Under the pieces are notes generated by a model. The model worked only from the letters and a program-made list of their open reading frames with translations, was not told the DNA's origin and searched no databases. 47,010 nucleotides of DNA from Prevotella sp. (GTDB lineage Bacteria; Bacteroidota; Bacteroidia; Bacteroidales; Bacteroidaceae), in NCBI GenBank assembly GCA_017508965.1, contig JAFWQT010000125.1:1-47010 (forward strand), given 5' to 3'. This document shows positions 17,567-25,044 of this stretch, piece after piece (within the stretch, counting starts at the first letter, position 1; each line of letters begins with the position of its first letter). The position numbers and the translations under genes are program-made.

Positions 17567-17592
17567 GTAGATGAAAACAATTATCTTATAAA

Positions 17593-17679
17593 AAACAACG
17601 AATCAAACGAATTTTACGAATTTCAGCGCTAAACAATTAGTATAATTCGTTTCATTCGTTGTTCTAAAAGTCGATGATT
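17593..17679 (+). repeat. Dispersed inverted repeat upstream of the TonB receptor gene
   Basis: Left arm AACAACGAATCAAACGAATT and right arm AATTCGTTTCATTCGTTGTT pair at 19 of 20 positions around a 40-nt centre, then GTCGATGATT. It is the second copy of the element at 16359-16447 and lies between the anti-sigma and receptor genes, where it may form a long RNA hairpin that lowers read-through. Confidence 0.7.
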
Positions 17680-17720
17680 GATAAAACTAATTTTGAATTG
17701 TTACTTAAAGAAAAAGATAT

Positions 17721-20231
17721 ATGAAGAGAATAACTGTTCTGCTGCTGTTCTGCCTCGCCATGCTCACTGCTAGTCCACAAATAGTAAGCCGTAACTACAG
17801 GAACAAACCACTGACGAAAGTGCTCATCGACCTGCGAAAATCGACCAGCCAATACAAAATAGCCTTTATCCACAACGACCTGGAAGACTACAAGGTGACA
17901 AAACGCATCGACCGCCTGACGATTCCTGAAGCCATCAGCGAATGTATCGGTTTCTATCCCATCAGCATGAAGGTAGAGGGCGACAGCCTCGTCTTCGTAG
18001 AGGCCATGCTCAAGACCGAACTGAAACTCATCGGACGAATCATAGACAAAGGAAAGCGCCCCATCGCCTACGCCAACATCACGCTGCTCAACGTGGGCGA
18101 CTCGGCCACCATCAGCAGCGGCGTGAGCAACGAGAACGGCGACTTCGTGATTCCCACCACCAGACAGCACCTACAGATACGCGTCAGCTGTGTGGGCTAC
18201 AAAACCCAGATACTGAACTGCGAGACGGGCGACGTAGGCAACATCACGCTGGAGGAAACGACCGAGCACATCGGCGAAGTGGTTGTTGAGGGCGATTTGC
18301 ACATCAGCAAACAAGACCGTGAGGTGTATATCCCCAACCGCCGTCAGCGCAATGCCGCCAACGGAGGCATCAGCCTGCTGGACAACCTGATGATTCCACA
18401 ACTGGACGTGAACCGCATCAGCGGCGAGGTGAAGAGCCTGACCAACAAGGGCATCACCTTCGCCATCGACGAACGCATGGTGGACATGGACGAGATAGAC
18501 CAGATACGGCCAAAAGATGTGCTCCGCGTGGAATACATCAGCACGCCTACAGGCAAATTTGCCGACAAGGAAGTGGTCGTCAACTTCGTCATGCGCCACT
18601 ACGACTACGGCGGCTATGTGGAAGCGAAAGACCACAGCCGTTTCCTGCACGTCATAGGTGAGAACAACATCCTGGCCAGCCTCGACCACAAGAAGATGAA
18701 CTACACGCTGCTTGTGGGCAACGGCTACAAGAACGAGCGCGGCGCCACCGACGAGAAGGAAGAAGACCTGCTGACCGACAAACGCTTCCACAAAACGACC
18801 ACCAGCCGCTACGACCATCTGAAGGAATGGCGCAACTACGGCGTGTTCCGCAGCCGCTATCGCGCAGAGCAGCTGGCACTGACGGGTGAGGTCGGCATCA
18901 CGCAGGACAGGACGCCCGAATACGGCTACACGGAAGACCTGACTTACAGCGGCGACATCGCAGCCAGGAATACGGCCAAGAGCACCACCGGCAAACGTAA
19001 CACAACGGCATACGCAAAGACATCGGCAGACTGGAATATCACCGACAAGCAGCGTCTGTTCTTCGATACCACATTCTCCTTCGGGCGAAACAGCTACGAC
19101 AACACATACCAGGAAAGTGACGGCTACGACATTGCATCGCACACCCGAGAGAAAACCTTCGGCATGGAAGGCTCCATCGGCTACGTGAACGACCTCAACC
19201 CGAGGAACAGCCTCTCGCTGAGCGTCATGGAATTCTACAACCACTACGACGACGAATACCGGGGCACACTGCCGGCCGACCAGAACACCAGCGAGTCGGA
19301 AACCATCGTATGGCCCACCTATACCTATAAGCCCAATCAGAAATGGATGTTCAACTTCCGTCCGCTGGGCTTCAGTGTAGCCTACTGGAAGACACAGACC
19401 AACAGCGAGACCTACTTCTCATCCAGAGGTGCCGTCACCGCAAGATACCAGATAGACAAGCGCAACACGCTGGAATCGGCCATCTACTTAGGCAACAGCA
19501 ATCCGAATGCGGCCAACCGTAGCGAGGTGGAGCAGATTATCAACCGCTATGAGGTGCTCAGGGGGAATCCCGACCTGAAGAAAACCATCTTCAGTACCAT
19601 CTACTTGGACTACAGCCTGATGCTGAAAAACTGGCGATTGATGACACATCTGGAGTACGAGCGACTGGGTAACATGACGGTCAGCACCTATATCCCAGAG
19701 GGCGAACGGCTCGTACACTCTTACGCCAACGACGGCACGCTGCACAACCTGACACTGAACATCCAGCAGACGCTGTTCCTCCTCAACAGGAACCTTCAGT
19801 TGAAAGGCGGCATCGCCCTGCAGCGCAACATCATGACCGCACACGAAGGAGGCACTCTGAACCACATCGACTGCAATCTGAAGGCGGTCTATCACATCGG
19901 CAACTTCTCGCTGAGCGGCTATTACAACACACCTCAGCACGAACTCAGCAACATTTACTACAAAATAGGCGCCGACTATGGCATCAGCGCCACCTACGGC
20001 AACAAAGGATTCTATGCCGAGGTGGGTGCACGGCGAATGTTCCAGAACGACAAAAGTCGCCGGTTCTACTTCGACCACATCCATTATCAATACGACCGAA
20101 AGGAGCAGCGCGACGCCTACGGTCCCTGGATATACATGCGCCTCTCCTACTCGTTCGACTTCGGCCGAAAGAGCAGCCGCCAGGACATCGAGGCAGGCAG
20201 CACTGGCAATTCAGCCATCCTGCACCGATAA
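17721..20231 (+). CDS. STN-type TonB-dependent outer-membrane receptor / beta-barrel protein
   Basis: 836 residues with a signal peptide (1-19). Residues 20-95 are an STN (secretin/TonB N-terminal) domain, the part that contacts an anti-sigma factor. Residues 99-180 form a carboxypeptidase-regulatory-like beta sandwich (GRIIDKGKRPIAYANITLL). A plug-like part lies at about 185-300, and from 310 on an outer-membrane barrel of the OMP_b-brl_3 type, ending in the family-typical SAILHR. Placement right after the sigma and anti-sigma genes indicates that it senses a ligand at the surface and signals inward. There is no SusD-like partner and no degradative enzyme next to it, so the ligand cannot be guessed. 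It ends at a strong terminator. Confidence 0.85.
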   Translation: MKRITVLLLFCLAMLTASPQIVSRNYRNKPLTKVLIDLRKSTSQYKIAFIHNDLEDYKVTKRIDRLTIPEAISECIGFYPISMKVEGDSLVFVEAMLKTELKLIGRIIDKGKRPIAYANITLLNVGDSATISSGVSNENGDFVIPTTRQHLQIRVSCVGYKTQILNCETGDVGNITLEETTEHIGEVVVEGDLHISKQDREVYIPNRRQRNAANGGISLLDNLMIPQLDVNRISGEVKSLTNKGITFAIDERMVDMDEIDQIRPKDVLRVEYISTPTGKFADKEVVVNFVMRHYDYGGYVEAKDHSRFLHVIGENNILASLDHKKMNYTLLVGNGYKNERGATDEKEEDLLTDKRFHKTTTSRYDHLKEWRNYGVFRSRYRAEQLALTGEVGITQDRTPEYGYTEDLTYSGDIAARNTAKSTTGKRNTTAYAKTSADWNITDKQRLFFDTTFSFGRNSYDNTYQESDGYDIASHTREKTFGMEGSIGYVNDLNPRNSLSLSVMEFYNHYDDEYRGTLPADQNTSESETIVWPTYTYKPNQKWMFNFRPLGFSVAYWKTQTNSETYFSSRGAVTARYQIDKRNTLESAIYLGNSNPNAANRSEVEQIINRYEVLRGNPDLKKTIFSTIYLDYSLMLKNWRLMTHLEYERLGNMTVSTYIPEGERLVHSYANDGTLHNLTLNIQQTLFLLNRNLQLKGGIALQRNIMTAHEGGTLNHIDCNLKAVYHIGNFSLSGYYNTPQHELSNIYYKIGADYGISATYGNKGFYAEVGARRMFQNDKSRRFYFDHIHYQYDRKEQRDAYGPWIYMRLSYSFDFGRKSSRQDIEAGSTGNSAILHR

Positions 20232-20247
20232 ACAACGTTTCCGTAAT

Positions 20248-20278
20248 AAAAAATGGTTGGGCCTTCCCAACCATTTTT
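20248..20278. terminator. Bidirectional intrinsic terminator
   Basis: AAAAATGGTTGGG / CCCAACCATTTTT, a 13-bp perfect stem with loop CCTT. A/T runs on both sides let it serve the receptor gene on the plus strand and the XRE gene ending at 20283 on the minus strand. Confidence 0.85.
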
Positions 20279-20282
20279 ATTT

Positions 20283-20483
20283 TCAGTCGTCCTCTTCTAA
20301 TTGAAAGAACTCGTTCACGGGCTTACCAAAAATGACCGACATCTTGAGGGCTAAAACGGTAGATGGAACATATTTGGCAGCCTCAATGGCATTGATGGTC
20401 TGACGGCTTACACCGATGCGCTCGGCCAACTGCGCCTGTGTCATACGCAGGATTGCCCGTTCCACCCGGATATTATTCTTCAT
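20283..20483 (-). CDS. Small XRE-family (Cro/CI-type) transcriptional regulator
   Basis: 66 residues, nearly all one HTH_3 domain: TQAQLAERIGVSRQTINAIEA at about 15-35 is a classic helix-turn-helix. Such minimal regulators are often encoded next to a small membrane protein, as here; its start overlaps the end of the upstream gene (20473-20940) by 11 nt, so they form one operon. It probably represses its own operon. The target is not visible. Confidence 0.85.
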   Translation of the reverse strand: MKNNIRVERAILRMTQAQLAERIGVSRQTINAIEAAKYVPSTVLALKMSVIFGKPVNEFFQLEEDD

Positions 20484-20940
20484 TTTGAGCCTCCTTTCTG
20501 AACTTGTGCAACTCGTAATAGAACTTCCCGATAAAAAGGAAAAAGATTAAATAGACTAAAATGAGCATCACAATGAACCAAATCATTCCATAGATGGTGA
20601 GCGTGGCCACGATGACCACGATGCCGAACACCCTGAATGCCCATGCCATTGACTTCATTCGCAGGTTAATGGTGTACTCATCCTCGTCTTTCAGTCGGGC
20701 AAACGAGATGAAAAGCAAAGAGAGCATCATTCCAACCATACAGATTTCGTCTTCCCAACCATCGTTCTGGACCACATACGAATGGTCGAAAGTCAAGGAA
20801 GGCACAATACTGATTACCTTACACGGAAACCAAGGGCCTATTGTATCCGTCATCCAAAGTACGTTGAGTACCGCAAAAACAACAAACATGCCCCATCCTA
20901 TCTTTTTATAGACCTCAGGGAAAAGATAATTGAATTTCAT
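20473..20940 (-). CDS. Small membrane protein paired with the XRE regulator
   Basis: 155 residues with four hydrophobic segments, at about 14-32, 66-82, 98-115 and 118-138, and a charged C-terminus (KFRKEAQNEE). I do not recognise the family. The pairing of a four-helix membrane protein with a 66-residue XRE regulator resembles the small DUF2178/DUF2975-with-YozG-like pairs of other phyla; by analogy only, the membrane protein may control the regulator. A good promoter lies upstream on the minus strand. Confidence 0.65.
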   Translation of the reverse strand: MKFNYLFPEVYKKIGWGMFVVFAVLNVLWMTDTIGPWFPCKVISIVPSLTFDHSYVVQNDGWEDEICMVGMMLSLLFISFARLKDEDEYTINLRMKSMAWAFRVFGIVVIVATLTIYGMIWFIVMLILVYLIFFLFIGKFYYELHKFRKEAQNEE

Positions 20941-20993
20941 AATCGTAAAGTTTAAAATTGTTTGACTTCATTATTAATAATTGATTTCGGCAA

Positions 20994-21024
20994 CAAAAGT
21001 ATAGTATTTATTTCTTTTTGTCAA
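20994..21024 (-). promoter_or_regulatory. Promoter of the membrane protein-XRE operon
   Basis: On the minus strand TTG (21022-21024), 20 nt, TACTTTTG (20994-21001). It is divergent from the corA promoter. Confidence 0.65.
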
Positions 21025-21160
21025 GTAAACACGACATAAAGGTTAGTAAACTTAACAATAATTAAATACTAAAGAATAGCCTTTAAGAGTTATTCACTCA
21101 ATCCAATGACTTTTCCTCCAACATATGAGAAAAACAAAAAAGTGATTATTTATACGCCGT

Positions 21161-21196
21161 TTTGCTTGCATATCACAATATTTTTCGTATCTTTGC
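21161..21196 (+). promoter_or_regulatory. corA promoter
   Basis: TATCTTTGC at 21188-21196 is a perfect -7 box. TTTG (21161-21164) or TTG (21166-21168) upstream gives spacings of 23 or 19 nt. The transcript should start near 21200, leaving a leader of about 135 nt before corA. Confidence 0.7.
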
Positions 21197-21225
21197 ACCC
21201 GTATTAACCAATTTTGTAACAAATA

Positions 21226-21261
21226 ATGGACGACTACCCGGCGGATAATTACAATTCGTAA
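21226..21261 (+). CDS. Candidate leader peptide of corA (MDDYPADNYNS)
   Basis: An 11-codon ORF inside the corA leader, about 26 nt after the predicted transcription start. Its start has the A/T-rich context used by Bacteroidetes genes. Four of the first seven residues are Asp or Pro (D2, D3, P5, D7). Acidic and proline codons early in a nascent chain are known to destabilise ribosomes at low magnesium in enteric leader peptides such as MgtL, and Salmonella corA also has a leader ORF (corL). The stop codon (21259-21261) directly abuts the hairpin at 21262. Translation is not proven, and short ORFs also occur by chance in other leaders here. Confidence 0.45.
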   Translation: MDDYPADNYNS

Positions 21262-21335
21262 GGCAGGGGGATAGCGAGCAAGGCTGCTAATCCCTTTGCC
21301 GCTAAAACCATTTCTCAAACGAAAAAGGATTAGCA
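21262..21335 (+). promoter_or_regulatory. Structured corA leader with two mutually exclusive hairpins
   Basis: Hairpin A: GGCAGGGGGAT (21262-21272) pairs with ATCCCTTTGCC (21290-21300), 11 bp with two G-U pairs, topped by two 3-bp AGC/GCT stems. Hairpin B: TGCTAATCC (21285-21293) pairs perfectly with GGATTAGCA (21327-21335), which ends 2 nt before the corA ATG. A and B share 21285-21293, so they cannot coexist. A ribosome at the upstream stop codon would melt A and allow B, hiding the corA start; a ribosome that falls off early would leave A intact and corA open. The pairings are seen; the mechanism is inferred. Confidence 0.5.
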
Positions 21336-21337
21336 AA

Positions 21338-22264
21338 ATGAAGACATACTGGAATACCATCAACGGACTAAAGCAGATTCCCCAGTGGGAACCTGGCTGC
21401 TGGATACAAGTGACGTGTCCAACGGAAGAAGACCAGCAAGAACTGGAAGAGCGTTTCGAAATACCCGACTATTTCTTTTCGGATATCAGCGATACCGATG
21501 AGCGGGCCCGCTATGAATACGACGACGGATGGACGCTCATCATCCTCCGCATACCATACGTGAAAGAGGTACGCTCGCGTACCCCTTATACCACCGTGCC
21601 ACTCGGAATCATCCACAAGCGCGACGTGACCATCACCGTCTGCTTCTACGAGACGAACATGATGATCGACTTCGTTTCGTTCCAGCAGAAGCGAGGCGAG
21701 GGATTCACCGACCATGTGGACATGATTTTCCGCCTGTTCCTCTCGTCGGCCGTGTGGTATCTGAAACGGTTGAAGCAAATCAACTTCCTCATCGAGAAAG
21801 CCAAACGGAACCTAGACCACGGCGTGAACAACGAGAGTCTGATAGGACTGTCCAGGCTGCAAGACTCGCTCACTTACTTCACCACTTCCATCCGCGGCAA
21901 CGAGATCCTGCTGCAGAAACTGAAGTTCAAGCTGCAGGTGGACGAACTCGACGCCGACCTCATCGAAGATGTCAACATCGAGATGACGCAGGCCAGTGAA
22001 ATCACCAGTATCTACTCGAATATTCTGGAATCGACGATGGACACCTACTCGAGCATCATCAACAACAACGTGAACACCGTGATGCGTACGCTCACGGCCG
22101 TCACCATCATACTCACCGTGCCCATGCTCGTGGCCTCGTTCTTCGGCATGAACCTCATCAACGGCATGGAGAACAGCGCATGGGGATTTGCCGTGGCACT
22201 CATCATCTCTGCCGTCATAGCAGGATGCTCGTGGGCTGTGCTGCGCCACAAGAGACTCGTCTGA
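21338..22264 (+). CDS. corA: CorA-family magnesium/cobalt transporter
   Basis: 308 residues from ATG 21338 (MKTYWNTING). The frame extends upstream to 21296, but the added codons overlap the leader hairpin and are not CorA-like. A long alpha/beta N-terminal cytoplasmic domain is followed by two C-terminal membrane helices at about 250-270 and 278-300, with the signature G270-M271-N272 (SFFGMNLI) after the first. The protein forms a pentameric Mg2+ channel in the inner membrane, gated by cytoplasmic Mg2+. The leader at 21226-21335 suggests post-transcriptional control. The regulator gene at 22296 follows after 31 nt. Confidence 0.93.
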   Translation: MKTYWNTINGLKQIPQWEPGCWIQVTCPTEEDQQELEERFEIPDYFFSDISDTDERARYEYDDGWTLIILRIPYVKEVRSRTPYTTVPLGIIHKRDVTITVCFYETNMMIDFVSFQQKRGEGFTDHVDMIFRLFLSSAVWYLKRLKQINFLIEKAKRNLDHGVNNESLIGLSRLQDSLTYFTTSIRGNEILLQKLKFKLQVDELDADLIEDVNIEMTQASEITSIYSNILESTMDTYSSIINNNVNTVMRTLTAVTIILTVPMLVASFFGMNLINGMENSAWGFAVALIISAVIAGCSWAVLRHKRLV

Positions 22265-22295
22265 CACCTTATCATCACACAAGCCGCAATACATT

Positions 22296-24917
22296 TTGGG
22301 AAACAGAAGACAGATCATCCTGACAAGAAAGACTGGGCGGAAGCCGCTTCGTGCTGCCGGTCAGTGGCTGTTCTCCCTGTGCGTAGCGGTTCTGTTCACC
22401 TGGCTTATCGTCTGCCCCGTAGCGGCACAGCCCGTGTGCACCGTCACAAAATACAACGAAGACACAGGCATGTCGCAATGGCACGTCACGCAGATGCTAC
22501 AGGACAAGAACGGACTGATATGGTTTTCCACCTGGAACGGACTCGACCGTTTCGACGGCCATGAGTTCGTGAATTTCAAGTCGCGTGCCGGCGACGGCAG
22601 CACCATACCCACCGACCGCTTCCGCGACATGAGACTCGACGACAGCGACGGCAGCATCTATCTGAAGGCCGACGACGAATGGTACGTGTTCCAACAGTCC
22701 GACGGCACGTTCCACGAGGCCGACAAGGCCAAAAGCCGCCAGCTGAACAGCAGCACGAAAGGGCGAATGTCACAGGGAGCAAGAAATCATTCCGTCCGCC
22801 ATCGCGACCCCAACGGCTATCTGTGGACCATCGGCACCGACGGCGGGCTCTACTACGAGAAAGAAGGAACCGCGCCCACGGCCTACCCGCTGCCGCAGCG
22901 CTTCGCTGACGTGAACTTCTACATGGCCGACCGGCAAGGCAATCTATGGTTGCTTTGCGCCAAAGACGTATTCAAGCTGAGCTTTTCCGTCCGGCCTGCC
23001 ACCCATTTTCCCCTCGACACCCCGTCGCAGCTGAGAGCCCTGTTCGTAGACAGGCAACAGCGATACTGGGCGGCCACTAAAGACGACAAGAAACTACGCA
23101 TTTTCGACAGCAGCAACCAGCTGTTGGGCTATGTCACGCCCAGCGGCCACCTCTCGAAGACACCCGTCGCCTTCGGCGCCTCCATCTATTGCATCACGCA
23201 GACTTCCGACGGCACATACTGGATGGGCAGCAAGCCCGACGGCCTTTTTCGCCTGCGCGAGACCGAAGGCGGGCAGTTCGCGGTGGAGCACCTCACCGGC
23301 ACCCTTCTCTGCCACAACATCTACGACCTGAAAGAAGACCGCCAGGGACGACTCTGGATTGCCACCATGGACGGCGGACTGTGGTGTCTGCCCCGCCAGA
23401 AAGGGCAACCCGCCGCCCGCGCCGTTTCGGTCTCCAGTTTCGCCAACCTGCCCCAACACATGCCTCAGCAGATACGCTTCCTGCACATCACCCACGACAA
23501 CACGCTGCTGGCAGCTACCACCGATGGACTGCTGGTCGGACAGATTCCACCGTCGGGCGACATCCAGAAAATGCAGTTCCGGCTCCACCGCAAGGAGGCC
23601 GACCGCAAGGAGAGCCTCAGCTGTAATGCCACGATGGACGTGCTCGAAACTCCCGACCACAGATTCTTCGTCAGCACAGAAAGCGGCGGCGTGAACGAAA
23701 TACTCTCCAGCAACATTCTGGCCGACCGGCTGGAATTCCGCCACTACAACAAGTCGAACGGGCTGAACTCCGACATTGCCCTCTCGCTGACATGGCACGA
23801 AGGGCAGGTGGTCGTCGTGAGCAGCAACCAGTTGCTCACCCTGCAGCCCGACAGCGGCACCTTCGGGTTCTACAACGCCAGTTTTTTCCATGAGTCATTC
23901 CAATTCTCAGAGGCACACCCACAGCAGCTGCCCGACGGCAGATGGGTGTTCTGCCTGACCGACGGCGGCATCAGCCTCCCTTCCGCTTTCCTCCGGAAGA
24001 GCGAATTCGCGCCACCCATCGTGCTTACAGGCATCGACACTCCGGCCGGAAGCACCAGCCATGCCACGACCACACTCCGCCAGATAGAGCTGGCACCCGA
24101 GGAGCGCAGCCTCACGGTCTATTTCGCCGCACTCGACTACCGCAACCCCGAAGCCATCAGCTATGCCTACCGGCTGGGAGCCGACACCGACTGGAACTAC
24201 ATAGGCCACAACCGTGCAGCCTCGTTTGCAAACCTTGAGCCTGGCCGCTACGAACTGCAACTCCGCTCAACCAACGGCGACGGCGTGTGGGTGGACAATC
24301 TGCGCACATTCACCATCGTGGTCAACCCCACATTCTGGGAAGCCTGGTACGGCCAGCTTCTGCTCGTGCTGATTGTCAGCGCCATTGTGGGCCTGGCTGC
24401 CTTCACATTTTTATATATTAGGAGACTGAACCGCCGACAGCACGAGACGCTGGAAAAATACCTGGCGCTGGTGGAACAGAGCGGCGCTGCCAGAGAGCAA
24501 GAGAACAAAGCCGATGCCGATGCCAACATAGACATGCCTGCCAGAGAGCAACCCCCATCGCACAGCGACCAGCACACGCTCAAGAAAGAAGACGCGATTT
24601 TCATGGACAGGGTCATCCGGTTTGTGGAAATGCATATAGCCGACCCCGACGCCAGCATCGGCGACATGGCCGACGCCGCAGCCACAAGCCGCTCGGGACT
24701 GAACCGCAAGATGAAGTCGCTCGTCGGTCTGACTCCTGCCGACTTCATGCGCGAAGCCCGCATCAAGCGCGCATGCCAACTGCTCACCACCACTGCCGAC
24801 CCTGTTTCCGACATTGCCTACCGCTGCGGATTCACCGACCCCAAATACTTTGGCAAGTGCTTCAAGGCCTCCGTGGGCACTTCTCCCACGGAGTACAGAA
24901 GTGCCAGCAGGGGGTAA
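22296..24917 (+). CDS. Propeller sensor - AraC one-component membrane regulator (no kinase)
   Basis: 873 residues from a TTG; no in-frame ATG exists before residue 59, and ATT at 22293 is the only other nearby option. Residues 22-45 are a signal sequence ending VAAQ. Repeats like GLIWFSTWNGLDRFDG and GRLWIATMDGGLW at about 55-380 form a two-component-regulator propeller, followed by a Y_Y_Y domain at about 595-675 and a membrane helix at 684-710. Only about 55 linker residues then separate the membrane from an AraC-type helix-turn-helix at 766-873. HisKA, HATPase and receiver domains of the usual hybrid two-component system are absent without any frameshift. It starts 31 nt after corA and lies directly upstream of two pectin esterase genes, so sensing of a pectic fragment is a reasonable guess. 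Confidence 0.8.
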   Translation: MGNRRQIILTRKTGRKPLRAAGQWLFSLCVAVLFTWLIVCPVAAQPVCTVTKYNEDTGMSQWHVTQMLQDKNGLIWFSTWNGLDRFDGHEFVNFKSRAGDGSTIPTDRFRDMRLDDSDGSIYLKADDEWYVFQQSDGTFHEADKAKSRQLNSSTKGRMSQGARNHSVRHRDPNGYLWTIGTDGGLYYEKEGTAPTAYPLPQRFADVNFYMADRQGNLWLLCAKDVFKLSFSVRPATHFPLDTPSQLRALFVDRQQRYWAATKDDKKLRIFDSSNQLLGYVTPSGHLSKTPVAFGASIYCITQTSDGTYWMGSKPDGLFRLRETEGGQFAVEHLTGTLLCHNIYDLKEDRQGRLWIATMDGGLWCLPRQKGQPAARAVSVSSFANLPQHMPQQIRFLHITHDNTLLAATTDGLLVGQIPPSGDIQKMQFRLHRKEADRKESLSCNATMDVLETPDHRFFVSTESGGVNEILSSNILADRLEFRHYNKSNGLNSDIALSLTWHEGQVVVVSSNQLLTLQPDSGTFGFYNASFFHESFQFSEAHPQQLPDGRWVFCLTDGGISLPSAFLRKSEFAPPIVLTGIDTPAGSTSHATTTLRQIELAPEERSLTVYFAALDYRNPEAISYAYRLGADTDWNYIGHNRAASFANLEPGRYELQLRSTNGDGVWVDNLRTFTIVVNPTFWEAWYGQLLLVLIVSAIVGLAAFTFLYIRRLNRRQHETLEKYLALVEQSGAAREQENKADADANIDMPAREQPPSHSDQHTLKKEDAIFMDRVIRFVEMHIADPDASIGDMADAAATSRSGLNRKMKSLVGLTPADFMREARIKRACQLLTTTADPVSDIAYRCGFTDPKYFGKCFKASVGTSPTEYRSASRG

Positions 24918-24999
24918 AATTGTGTCAAAAAACCCTCTGTGGAACTTTTTTGCCCCGCGGCTGGCGATTTTTTATTCCGTATTATTAAGTTTATAGTTA

Positions 25000-25008
25000 T
25001 ACTTTTGC
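25000..25008 (+). promoter_or_regulatory. -7 promoter box of the pectin esterase genes
   Basis: TACTTTTGC, 36 nt before the ATG at 25045. No clear TTTG -33 element is present at the right distance, which fits a promoter that needs an activator. Confidence 0.55.
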
Positions 25009-25044
25009 AACAGAAATCAAGTATAACTAAAAACAATCTGAACA

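Noticed and set aside
22296-24917. Frameshifted or truncated classical HTCS
   Set aside because: The linker between membrane helix and helix-turn-helix is one continuous frame of about 55 residues, with no kinase or receiver fragments in any frame.
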